From: Halobacillus sp. Marseille-Q1614
Lineage (GTDB): Bacteria; Bacillota; Bacilli; Bacillales; Halobacillaceae
NCBI RefSeq assembly: GCF_902809865.1
Contig: NZ_CADDWH010000001.1
Location: 2,604,001 to 2,668,000 of the forward strand
DNA: 64,000 bases
Direction of reading: 5' to 3'
Part shown: piece after piece, positions 26,334 through 34,191 of the stretch
How the letters are laid out: each line of letters opens with the position of its first letter
How positions within the stretch are numbered: the first letter of the stretch is position 1
The notes under the pieces: generated by a model
What the model was told of the DNA's origin: nothing
Seen by the model: only the letters and a program-made list of their open reading frames with translations
Database searches by the model: none
Position numbers and translations under genes: made by a program

Positions 26334-26344
26334 GGGGGGGGGGG
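26334..26344. repeat. 11-base G homopolymer between dctP and dctQ
   Basis: Eleven consecutive G on the plus strand (C on the coding strand), soon followed by CCCC on the same strand so that a small hairpin could form. It lies in the 63-nt gap between dctP and dctQ. Such a tract is rare in this AT-rich sequence and prone to slippage or sequencing error. Confidence 0.8.
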
Positions 26345-26374
26345 TTCCCCGCCACTCTCTTTCTTAATCATCAG

Positions 26375-27373
26375 TTATTTCGTTAACTTATCGATCCACT
26401 CACCATATTGATCGCCATATTTATCATAGACTGGCTGGACAGCTTCTCTCCAAGGAGTAATGTCGTCAACTTCAATAAGTTCGTTACCGTTTTCTTCAAC
26501 TGCTGCTTTAGATTCTTCCGTCAATTCAGCCCATGCCTCACGTTGAACTTCTACAGACTCCTTGGCAGCCTCTTGAAAAATCTTTTTATCTTCTTCACTT
26601 AATTCATCCCACAAACTTTGTGAACCAATGAGGACCTCTGGAGTTCCTGAATAACCATTAACCGTATAATAATCTGCTACTTCATAATGATTGGATGTGT
26701 AATAGCTAGGGAAATTATTTTCAGCCCCATCAATTACTCCTGTTTGGATAGATGAATAAACTTCTCCATATTCCATTGGTGTGGCAGAAGCACCTAGCGC
26801 TTCAACTATATCGATAGCCAGCTCAGATTGTTGAACACGAATTTTCAAACCTTCCATATCTTCTGGTGTTTCAAGCGGACGTACAGAGTTGTAGAAACTT
26901 CGATCACCTGAATCGTAAAAAGCAAGACCAACAAGGTCACTTCCCTCAAAGGTATCTAAAAGTTCTTGTCCTACTTCTCCATTCAATGTTTCCCACTTTT
27001 TTTCTTCATCTTCGAACAAATAAGGCATAGACAAAACACCAATAGAGTCAGAGAATTGAGTAAGTGGTGTAGCATTTACTCTTGCTAAGTCGATGGACCC
27101 TAACTGAACCTGCTCAATCGCGCTTACCTCGTCACCTAATTGACCGCCAGAATAAACTTCAATTTTATAACGCCCATCTGTTTTCTCTTCTACTAATTTA
27201 GCAAATTCTTCATCTCCAATAGTCGTCGGGTAATCATCTGGCTGGTTTTCTGCTAGTTTCAAAGTCACTGTTTCACCCGTTTCAGCTGAGCCTGGTTCAT
27301 CGCCACCGCAAGCTGTTAAAACCAACACGGCTGCAAACAATGCCATAAACAATGACAACGTTTTCTTTTTCAT
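26375..27373 (-). CDS. TRAP substrate-binding lipoprotein DctP
   Basis: 332 aa. Lipoprotein signal with lipobox LTAC, Cys22; the mature part is DctP/SiaP-like. The family's carboxylate-binding Arg lies in MEGLKIRVQQSE near 168-180, and FPSYYTSNHYEVADYY follows near 215. As a Gram-positive TRAP receptor it is tethered to the membrane by lipid. First gene of dctPQM, behind a promoter with a palindromic operator. By context it binds glucuronate, galacturonate or a related acid. Confidence 0.9.
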   Translation of the reverse strand: MKKKTLSLFMALFAAVLVLTACGGDEPGSAETGETVTLKLAENQPDDYPTTIGDEEFAKLVEEKTDGRYKIEVYSGGQLGDEVSAIEQVQLGSIDLARVNATPLTQFSDSIGVLSMPYLFEDEEKKWETLNGEVGQELLDTFEGSDLVGLAFYDSGDRSFYNSVRPLETPEDMEGLKIRVQQSELAIDIVEALGASATPMEYGEVYSSIQTGVIDGAENNFPSYYTSNHYEVADYYTVNGYSGTPEVLIGSQSLWDELSEEDKKIFQEAAKESVEVQREAWAELTEESKAAVEENGNELIEVDDITPWREAVQPVYDKYGDQYGEWIDKLTK

Positions 27374-27432
27374 TTTTATTCCACCTTTGTAATTTTTATT
27401 TTCTCACCCATTTAATTTATAGAATTCCACCA

Positions 27433-27462
27433 ATTATAACAACGTTGTTATTTTAGGTTAAA
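27433..27462 (-). promoter_or_regulatory. dctP promoter with palindromic operator
   Basis: Minus strand: -35 TTTAAC (27462-27457), 18-bp spacer, -10 TATAAT (27438-27433). The perfect 16-bp palindrome ATAACAACGTTGTTAT (27436-27451) fills the spacer and touches the -10, a classic repressor position. The form fits LacI-type (KdgR-like) operators; the repressor is not identified. Confidence 0.6.
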
Positions 27463-27469
27463 TTAAAAA

Positions 27470-27506
27470 GACAGCCGATCTATAAGAGTTCCCAAATTCC
27501 GCTGTC
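27470..27506 (-). terminator. weak terminator after uxuB
   Basis: Minus strand: GACAGC pairs with GCTGTC over a long loop, followed by TTTTTAATTT. Weak; readthrough from uxuB into dctP is possible. Confidence 0.35.
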
Positions 27507-27535
27507 ATCTCATACATTTTATGTGAAACAAACTT

Positions 27536-28387
27536 TCACACACCAGAGTAGGCTGAAAAACCTCCGTCTACTGGTATAACCACTCCATTCACAAAGCTTG
27601 AAGCTTGTTGACTAACGAGCCACAGCATGGTGCCGATAAGTTCCTCTGGTTTACCAAACCGCCCTTCAGGTGTTTGAGACAAGATCTTGTGAGCTCGCGG
27701 GCTCAATTGACCATCTTCCTGTATCATTAACTCTTTATTCTGATCGGTAAGAAAGAAACCTGGTGCAATCGCATTGACTCGGATCCCGACTTTGGAAAAA
27801 TAAACAGCCAGCCACTCAGTAAAGTTGCTAATCGCCGCCTTAGCTCCGCTGTAAGCAGGGATCTTTGTTAACGGTTTATCAGCGTTCATAGAAGAAATAT
27901 TTATCACAGCAGCATCCTGTTGGCCAATCATATCCTTGCAAAAGACCTGGGAAGGAATTAATGTACCAAGAAAATTCATATGAAATAAACTACCTACAGC
28001 TTCTGTATCTAAGTCAAAGAACGACTGCTCTCCCTCCGGCACCACTTGTTCACTCGGGTAGTATTCATGTGAAGTCGTTGCTTTCGGATGGTTACCTCCT
28101 GCTCCATTAATAAGAATGGAACATGGTCCAATATTTTCTTGAATTTTCTTATGAACTCTTTCTAAATCTTTTTTATTTAAAACATCGACACTGAATCCAT
28201 ATGCTTCTCCATCGTCTTTTTGAATGCTTGTCACTACTTGGTCAATTTTCTCTTGATTTCTTGCAAGTATTACGACTTTTGCGCCGGCTTCTGCGAGAGC
28301 TTCACAAAGAACAGAGCCTAGTACGCCGCTTCCTCCAGTAACAACCGCAACTTTACCATGGAGGTCTATCGAAAATGGCAATGTCAT
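27536..28387 (-). CDS. uxuB: SDR oxidoreductase, D-mannonate oxidoreductase type
   Basis: 283 aa short-chain dehydrogenase. NAD-binding motif TGGSGVLG at 17-24, NGAGG near 90, catalytic Ser (NISSMNAD) and YSGAK near 177. It resembles the SDR-type fructuronate reductase (UxuB/YjmF) of bacilli, which interconverts D-fructuronate and D-mannonate, rather than the long-chain UxuB of E. coli. It lies 3 nt after uxuA, which makes this role very likely. The insert HPKATTSHEYYPSE after the NGAGG motif is characteristic of this subgroup. Confidence 0.87.
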   Translation of the reverse strand: MTLPFSIDLHGKVAVVTGGSGVLGSVLCEALAEAGAKVVILARNQEKIDQVVTSIQKDDGEAYGFSVDVLNKKDLERVHKKIQENIGPCSILINGAGGNHPKATTSHEYYPSEQVVPEGEQSFFDLDTEAVGSLFHMNFLGTLIPSQVFCKDMIGQQDAAVINISSMNADKPLTKIPAYSGAKAAISNFTEWLAVYFSKVGIRVNAIAPGFFLTDQNKELMIQEDGQLSPRAHKILSQTPEGRFGKPEELIGTMLWLVSQQASSFVNGVVIPVDGGFSAYSGV

Positions 28388-28390
28388 TTC

Positions 28391-29434
28391 TTAGTCCTCC
28401 TTTTGTACATGTAACAAATCAATAATCCCATTTATATAAGCGGCTCCCAATGCACGGTCATACAGACCATAACCTGGCCGCCCTTCTTCTCCCCAAATCA
28501 TTCGCCCATGATCAGGACGAATTGGCCCTTCAAAGCCTAACTGGCTTAATTTTCTAAGTATCACGGGTAAATTAATGGATCCATCACTTGCTAAATGAGA
28601 CGTCTCCTGAAAAGACCTTTCTCCTAACCACTTTACATTTCTAGCGTGAACAAAATGAATACGGCCTTCCGCAGCTTCCAACATTTCAAGCAAGTTATTG
28701 TCCGGATTGGCTCCATAAGAACCTGTACAAAATGTAATGCCGTTATGACGGCTATCGACTTGCTTCAGCATGTAAACTATATTTTCTTTGCTTGTCATAA
28801 TTCTCGGCAAGCCGAAAATTCCCCATGGTGGATCGTCCGGATGAATAGCCATAAGCACGTCTTCAGCTTCTGCAGCCGGAATAACTCTTTCTAAAAAGTA
28901 AATTAAGTTTTCCATTAACTGTTCTTCAGAAACCTTCTGATATTCCTCAATTATTTGGCGAAGATCGCTCGTTTGATAGGAAAGGTCCCAGCCAGGAAGC
29001 TCTAACTCTCCACTAATCGGGTCTATGTTAACCACTTTTTCCTCGTTATAAAGAAGGGAATTTGACCCATCAGGCAGTGAAGCTTGCAATTCTGAACGTG
29101 TCCAGTCAAACACCGGCATGAAATTATAACAAACTGTTCTGATTTCTGCTTTTGCTAAGTTAATTAGTGTTTTTTTATAGTTCTCAATCCAGTGATCGCG
29201 TGTGTCGCGACCTAACTTAATATCCTCATGGACAGGGACACTCTCAATCACATTCAACCGCAGACCTTTTGCCTCAATGGATTGTTTTAAATTGATAATT
29301 TTTTCATATGGCCATACCTCTCCAACAGGAAGATCATAGATTGCGGAAACTATCCCTTTCATTCCAGGGATTTGTTTAATATGATCCAACGTAACAGGGT
29401 CATCACTTCCGTACCACCGAAAGCTCATTTCCAA
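28391..29434 (-). CDS. uxuA: mannonate dehydratase
   Basis: 347 aa. Converts D-mannonate to 2-keto-3-deoxy-gluconate in glucuronate breakdown. Clear family blocks: SFRWYG at the start, RLNVIESVPVHEDIKLGR near 57-74, CYNFMPVFDWTRSEL near 108-122, and RPDHGRMIWGEE near 308-319 with metal-binding His/Asp. The start is taken as TTG 29434: AGGAGG lies 8 nt before it and the resulting N-terminus (MEMSFRWYG) matches other UxuA. A GTG at 29443 overlaps the ribosome site and the ATG at 29428 is 14 nt away from it. First gene of uxuAB; the downstream dctPQM may be co-transcribed. Confidence 0.93.
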   Translation of the reverse strand: MEMSFRWYGSDDPVTLDHIKQIPGMKGIVSAIYDLPVGEVWPYEKIINLKQSIEAKGLRLNVIESVPVHEDIKLGRDTRDHWIENYKKTLINLAKAEIRTVCYNFMPVFDWTRSELQASLPDGSNSLLYNEEKVVNIDPISGELELPGWDLSYQTSDLRQIIEEYQKVSEEQLMENLIYFLERVIPAAEAEDVLMAIHPDDPPWGIFGLPRIMTSKENIVYMLKQVDSRHNGITFCTGSYGANPDNNLLEMLEAAEGRIHFVHARNVKWLGERSFQETSHLASDGSINLPVILRKLSQLGFEGPIRPDHGRMIWGEEGRPGYGLYDRALGAAYINGIIDLLHVQKED

Positions 29435-29469
29435 GATTTTCACCTCCTTTTTTCAAAAAAAATAATTTA

Positions 29470-29486
29470 TTTGTTTATTAAACAAA
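29470..29486. promoter_or_regulatory. ROK-type operator between uxuA and its regulator
   Basis: TTTGTTTATTAAACAAA is a perfect inverted repeat (8 + 1 + 8), the form bound by XylR/NagC-type ROK repressors. It lies just downstream of a TATAGT -10 (29500-29495, minus) and before the uxuA ribosome site. Confidence 0.65.
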
Positions 29487-29505
29487 CTAATAACACTATA
29501 CTAAA

Positions 29506-29519
29506 TGTAAGCGCTGTAA
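29506..29519. promoter_or_regulatory. cre site upstream of uxuA
   Basis: TGTAAGCGCTGTAA matches TGWAANCGNTNWCA at 13 of 14 positions and lies over the -35 region of the presumed uxuA promoter, so CcpA repression is expected. Confidence 0.65.
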
Positions 29520-29613
29520 TTATCAAGTGCTATTTTGAATATTCTTTCATTTAGCTCTCTTCCGCACTTACTACGATGGAGCATAAAAAAATCTCAGAAG
29601 GTCAGGTGGAATC

Positions 29614-30822
29614 ATGCATACTGGAGATGCTAATTATATTAAGAACTTAAATAGAAAAATTTTAATCGAAAATATTATTAGGGAAAAATCTCTCTCACGA
29701 AGTGATCTCGCCCGTCGAACAGGGTTAAATAAAGCTACTGTTTCATCACAAATCAGTAGACTGCTTCAAGAAGGAATAATTAAGGAAACAATTGCCGGAG
29801 ATATGCTTACTCCTGGCAGAAAACCGATCTTGATTGAGATGAATGAGCAAGCAGGGTATAGTTTAGGCATTGATATCGATCATAAAGTGGCACGTGCCGT
29901 TTTCATAGATTTTAAGGGCAAGCCATTTTATAAAAAAAATATAGAAGTTACTGAAGAGGATGCGACAGCATTAGTTAATGAAGTAATGGCGATAGTTAAT
30001 CCATTGATAAATTCTTTCAACCAAACTTTTTCTCCCGTTGGTTTAACAGGAGTTTGCCTGGGGATTCATGGAATCCTCGATAATCAAGGACACATTGTTT
30101 TTACTCCAAAAGAAAAGTGGTCAAACATTAATATCAAAGAAGTAATAGAAAGCGAACTTAAAGTCCCTGTGTACCTCGATAATAACGCAAACTTAAGTGC
30201 CTACGGCGAACAAGTCTATTTCGAAAGTATACCCGATATGTTCTGTATCACTCTTTATTCAGGCATCGGACTCGGGATTATTAACAACTATAATATTTAT
30301 CGAGGCTATAAAGGATTTGCTGGAGAAGTCGGTCACATGGTTATCAATCCAAATGGTGCACAGTGTTCTTGTGGAAATAGAGGCTGCTGGGAACTGTATG
30401 CTTCAGAGAAGGCTTTAGCTAACAAGGTAAATAACCAAATCCAACTTCTTAAAGATCGAACAATTGATTCTCTATTAACTGATCCCAGCTTTAAAGATGA
30501 CTTGGAGGAATATGCCACTTATTTGGGGATTGGCCTAAACAATATAATTAATATTTTTAATCCCCAGCGCATTGTAATAAATGGGATTTTATTAAATAAT
30601 AACCCTGTATTCATCCAGCACATCAAAGAAAGATTGATATCTAAAATGAGCAGCTATGAAGAAATCCGTTTTTCTCATTTAGGGGAATACGCCTGCGCGC
30701 TAGGAGGAGCTGCTTACGTAATCAAAAAATACTTTAACATTAATACTCTTGATTACATTGTTTATGATTATTTTACCGAAGACAGTTGCGAGGAATCGTT
30801 TAAGATGTACTCTATCGGTTAA
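29614..30822 (+). CDS. ROK-family regulator of the uxu locus
   Basis: 402 aa. Winged helix at about 15-70 (LSRSDLARRTGLNKATVSSQ), ROK domain with zinc motif CSCGNRGC at 251-258. Divergent from uxuA with a ROK-type inverted repeat in between. Ligand is probably a uronate intermediate. The sequence LDNNANLSAYGEQV replaces the canonical DNDAN of sugar kinases, so it is unlikely to keep kinase activity. Paralogous to the ROK regulator at 18964 but clearly distinct. Confidence 0.87.
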   Translation: MHTGDANYIKNLNRKILIENIIREKSLSRSDLARRTGLNKATVSSQISRLLQEGIIKETIAGDMLTPGRKPILIEMNEQAGYSLGIDIDHKVARAVFIDFKGKPFYKKNIEVTEEDATALVNEVMAIVNPLINSFNQTFSPVGLTGVCLGIHGILDNQGHIVFTPKEKWSNINIKEVIESELKVPVYLDNNANLSAYGEQVYFESIPDMFCITLYSGIGLGIINNYNIYRGYKGFAGEVGHMVINPNGAQCSCGNRGCWELYASEKALANKVNNQIQLLKDRTIDSLLTDPSFKDDLEEYATYLGIGLNNIINIFNPQRIVINGILLNNNPVFIQHIKERLISKMSSYEEIRFSHLGEYACALGGAAYVIKKYFNINTLDYIVYDYFTEDSCEESFKMYSIG

Positions 30823-30877
30823 TGTATATTTTCCAAACCCACTCTGAACAAATTCATCAACGATAAGAATTAGACAT

Positions 30878-30913
30878 AAAAAAGAAACTTTCTGTTTTGA
30901 AAGTTTCTTTTTT
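30878..30913. terminator. bidirectional terminator
   Basis: AAAAAAGAAACTTTC pairs with GAAAGTTTCTTTTTT around a 6-nt loop, between two convergent genes. Confidence 0.85.
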
Positions 30914-30926
30914 ATTGATCTCTATT

Positions 30927-31844
30927 CTAAGGCAGCTCGTTTCCTGCTGATCGATAGAGCTCATACCATTCTTCTCTTGTCAGCTCAATTTCAGAAGCTT
31001 TGGCAATATCTTTTAAACGCTGCGGGTTCATTGTTCCAACTACAGGCTGGATATTCGCCGGATGACGCAAGATCCACGCCGTCGCAATCGCCGTATCCGT
31101 TACGCCTTTTTTCTCTGCGATCTCCTGAAGCTTTGCATTCACTTCCGGAAATTCTTTATTCCCGATAAACGGTCCTTCGATCATTCCGTGCTGGAACGGA
31201 GACCATGCCTGGATTGTAATATCGTTCAAGCGGCAGTATTCCAGCACATTGCTGTCACGAACAACAGCTGGGTCATTCATCATATTCACGTTAAATCCAG
31301 CGTCAATCATAGGCGTATGTACGAGGCTCAACTGCAGCTGGTTGACGATTAAGTCTTCTTTCCAATATTTTTTCAGCAGTTCCATTTGCATAGGATTCTG
31401 GTTACTCACCCCGAAATATCTGACCTTGCCGCTTTCTTTTAACGTGGTAAAAGCTTCCGCTACTTCTTGAGGATCCATCAATGCATCCGGGCGATGCAGC
31501 AGCAGGCTGTCAATATAGTCTGTTTTTAATCGGCGCAGACTGCCTTCAACTGATTCTAAGATATGGGCTTTAGAAAAATCAAAGAACCCGTCTCGAATGC
31601 CGCACTTCGTCTGCAGCGTCATTTTTTCCCTGACATCATCATTCATTTCGATCGCCTCAGCGAACACTTCTTCGGACTTACCTTTGCCGTAAATATCGGC
31701 ATGATCGAATAAATCCACTCCGGCATCCATTGCATTTTCAATAACGTACGCGGCATCTTTTTTATCGAGTTCACTGATCCGCATACAGCCTAAAGAAATC
31801 TCGCCGACTTCTAATTCACTGCGACCTAGCTTGATCTTTTTCAA
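30927..31844 (-). CDS. aldo-keto reductase (YdhF-like)
   Basis: 305 aa, NADP-dependent aldo-keto reductase. The catalytic tetrad is visible: Asp and Tyr in LFDHADIYGKG (near 49-59), Lys in LQTKCG (near 82-87) and His in LLLHRPD (near 119). The C-terminal QPVVGTMNPQRLKDI binds the cofactor phosphate. Start taken at TTG 31844, 8 nt after AAAGAGG; a GTG three codons earlier abuts that ribosome site. Stands alone; substrate unknown. Confidence 0.88.
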   Translation of the reverse strand: MKKIKLGRSELEVGEISLGCMRISELDKKDAAYVIENAMDAGVDLFDHADIYGKGKSEEVFAEAIEMNDDVREKMTLQTKCGIRDGFFDFSKAHILESVEGSLRRLKTDYIDSLLLHRPDALMDPQEVAEAFTTLKESGKVRYFGVSNQNPMQMELLKKYWKEDLIVNQLQLSLVHTPMIDAGFNVNMMNDPAVVRDSNVLEYCRLNDITIQAWSPFQHGMIEGPFIGNKEFPEVNAKLQEIAEKKGVTDTAIATAWILRHPANIQPVVGTMNPQRLKDIAKASEIELTREEWYELYRSAGNELP

Positions 31845-31972
31845 ATAAAGCACCTCTTTCCTTTTGTTATCCCTATCCTAACACATGGATGTGGAAACCC
31901 CTTCCTATTTGCATGAGTAAACCTGTGCTTTCATACATATGAAAAGATATTGTTTCATAAAGGATGGGAGCT

Positions 31973-33163
31973 ATGAAGAAAGTTATCAAAATAGGTGCCA
32001 TTTACCCGCTGAGCGGTTCGCTCTCCCCCATTGGCGAAGATATTCAGAAAGCGATGCTGTTAGCAAAGGACATCGCAAATCACCCATCTAAACTTCCTAC
32101 AAATATAAAGGATGCTTTAGGAAGATTTGCCTCACAAAAATATAAAATACAGTTAGTGTTCGGAGATTCACAGGGTGACCCAGCCATAGGTGTTCAAGAG
32201 GCGAAACGGCTGATCGATGAGCAAGGAGTTTCTGCTCTTATTGGTGCTTATCAGAGTAGTGTAACGGACGCCACCTCGCTTTTATCAGAAACGAAAGACA
32301 TACCTTATGTGAACCCTGAATCCTCCGCTCCCACGTTAACCCAGCGAGGACTTCAATGGTTTTTTCGCACCGGAGCGGATGATGTACTCTACACAGAGCT
32401 GATGTTTGAACTGATCAGATTTTTAGAATTTCAGGGGCAACAGCTTGCCCGCTTCGGTATTCTCTCGGAAAGTTCCGAATTCGGGCTGGAAGCTTCCGCT
32501 GTTGAGATTGCCGCCATCGGGGAGTTCGGTGGAAACGTGACCGCGTTTGAAATATACAGCCCCACTTCTTCCTTGGAAGAGGCGATTGAACGAATCCGCC
32601 GTCAGAACCCTCAAGTCGTGCTGGGCCAGCAATTTTTAAGCGACGCCATAACGGTGGTGAATACTTTAAAGGCGCTTGACTGGTTTCCTGATGGGCTCGT
32701 CGTTCAAAATGCGGGCTATGTTGTTCCTGAGTTTCTCGAATCACTTGGCAAGGATGGCAACTATATTATCAGCCGGGCATCCTGGGCGTTAGGACTTGGA
32801 CGGGAGAAGCCATTAGTAACAGAAATCAACCGGCTTTTTAAAAAGCGCTATGGAGAAAATATGAATGAGACCAATGCCCGCAGTTTTACAGGGTTGATGG
32901 TTCTAATCGATGCCATTAACCGGGCGGGAAGCAAAAGTCCTTTTAAAATTAGAAAGGCTTTAAGACGCACTAATATTCCAGGCAGCGAGCTGATCATGCC
33001 GTGGAAAGGTGTACGGTTTAATGATGAAGGGCAGAATATTCTGGCTGACGGCCTGCTGGTTCAAATATTAAAGCAGAAATACCGCATCATCTGGCCTCTT
33101 GATTTAAAAGAGAAAACCGTTGTCTGGCCGGCTCCATCATGGGAGGATAGGAAGAAAACATAA
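31973..33163 (+). CDS. leaderless LivJ/AmiC-type ligand-binding protein
   Basis: 396 aa, type I periplasmic-binding fold of the branched-chain amino acid/amide receptors. It starts directly with MKKVIKIGAIYPLSGSL, the first beta strand of the family, so there is no signal peptide or lipobox, and no ABC permease or ATPase gene is next to it. Recognisable: GDSQGDPAIGVQEAKRLI near 66-83, YVNPESSAPTLTQRG near 107-121, and TNARSFTGLMVLIDAI near 304. It may be a cytosolic sensor, as AmiC is, or a receptor cut from its transporter. The start is uncertain between ATG 31964 and 31973. Confidence 0.75.
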   Translation: MKKVIKIGAIYPLSGSLSPIGEDIQKAMLLAKDIANHPSKLPTNIKDALGRFASQKYKIQLVFGDSQGDPAIGVQEAKRLIDEQGVSALIGAYQSSVTDATSLLSETKDIPYVNPESSAPTLTQRGLQWFFRTGADDVLYTELMFELIRFLEFQGQQLARFGILSESSEFGLEASAVEIAAIGEFGGNVTAFEIYSPTSSLEEAIERIRRQNPQVVLGQQFLSDAITVVNTLKALDWFPDGLVVQNAGYVVPEFLESLGKDGNYIISRASWALGLGREKPLVTEINRLFKKRYGENMNETNARSFTGLMVLIDAINRAGSKSPFKIRKALRRTNIPGSELIMPWKGVRFNDEGQNILADGLLVQILKQKYRIIWPLDLKEKTVVWPAPSWEDRKKT

Positions 33164-33166
33164 AAA

Positions 33167-33191
33167 AACCAGGGCTGTTTAGGCCCTGGTT
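33167..33191. terminator. terminator between convergent genes
   Basis: AACCAGGGC pairs with GCCCTGGTT around a 7-nt loop; A run on the 5' side serves the minus-strand lipoprotein gene, shorter T content on the other. Confidence 0.65.
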
Positions 33192-33199
33192 GTTGAAAA

Positions 33200-33964
33200 T
33201 TAAATATGAACTTTGACGTCTCCTTCTTCACGAAGTTGTTTCACAAGCTTCTGTACAGCTTCAGCTTCTTTTTGGCTTTTCAATTGCTGTTCAAGACCTG
33301 GTTTGGCTTCTTCATAAGAAGGAATTTCACCTTCTCCTCCCGCTTTTTCTTGCTGGGACTTCATTTGATCATACATTTTTTTCATCTCTTCTTCTGAAGG
33401 TGTTGTATCACCTGCTTCTTTAGCAACGAGCTGATCAACTTTCACTTGCATTTCGATCTGGGACATGACTTCTTTTTCCTCCATGCCCTGTTCTTTTAAA
33501 GCAGATAGGAATTCATCTTTAGATTCCATTTGATTTTGTTTGGCTAAATCTTCCAAAGTCTTGTTCGTCTTTTCTTCGGTTGCCTCATATCCTTGTTTTT
33601 CCGCTTCCTGGACAAGGAGTTCCTGTCCTACTAAACTTTCTGCAACTTGTTTTTTAATTTGATCCTGATCAACCTCTTGTCCGGACATTTGGGACTGCAT
33701 AGCCATTTGCTGGAATTGAGGCTCATAAGTTTCAGTAAACTCTTTTTTATTAATTTCTTCACCATTTACTTCAGCTACCACATCAGGAATACCTTCTAAG
33801 TCAGGTTCAGGCATTTTCTGCTGCTCTCCTTCTTGAGCAGATTCTTCCTGTTTCGCTTCTTCTCCTTCTTTATTACCTTCGGATGATTTACTATCACTAT
33901 TACATGCAGCCAGCAGCGCTACAAAGGCTACAAGCAGCAAACTTAAGAACCATTTTTTATTCAA
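33200..33964 (-). CDS. SurA-N-like lipoprotein, foldase-type
   Basis: 254 aa secreted lipoprotein; signal peptide and lipobox LAAC with Cys21, then an acidic, low-complexity linker (22-55, rich in Glu and Gln). Residues about 60-235 resemble the SurA/PrsA chaperone N- and C-terminal helices: VVAEVNGEEINKKEF, ESLVGQELLVQEAEKQGYEA. The parvulin peptidyl-prolyl isomerase domain of PrsA is absent, so only chaperone activity would be expected. It is monocistronic. Its very acidic composition fits life in salt. Confidence 0.85.
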   Translation of the reverse strand: MNKKWFLSLLLVAFVALLAACNSDSKSSEGNKEGEEAKQEESAQEGEQQKMPEPDLEGIPDVVAEVNGEEINKKEFTETYEPQFQQMAMQSQMSGQEVDQDQIKKQVAESLVGQELLVQEAEKQGYEATEEKTNKTLEDLAKQNQMESKDEFLSALKEQGMEEKEVMSQIEMQVKVDQLVAKEAGDTTPSEEEMKKMYDQMKSQQEKAGGEGEIPSYEEAKPGLEQQLKSQKEAEAVQKLVKQLREEGDVKVHI

Positions 33965-34191
33965 TGAAATTCTCCTTCCCCTTCAGTTAGTAGTTGCATT
34001 GTATCATCACATGTCCCTCAATAAAACACCAGCATAATAGGCAAGCCAGTATTTACAAGCTTTTGTAAAAGTCCTATCCCCTGTCCTGTAAGGCTTTAAG
34101 CAAGATAATCGTTTTTTATTTAACAAATGTAGAAAATTTGTGTAAAAAGTCCATCAGAGTACATTTCTCGCCATTTCAACAAATTTCTAAT

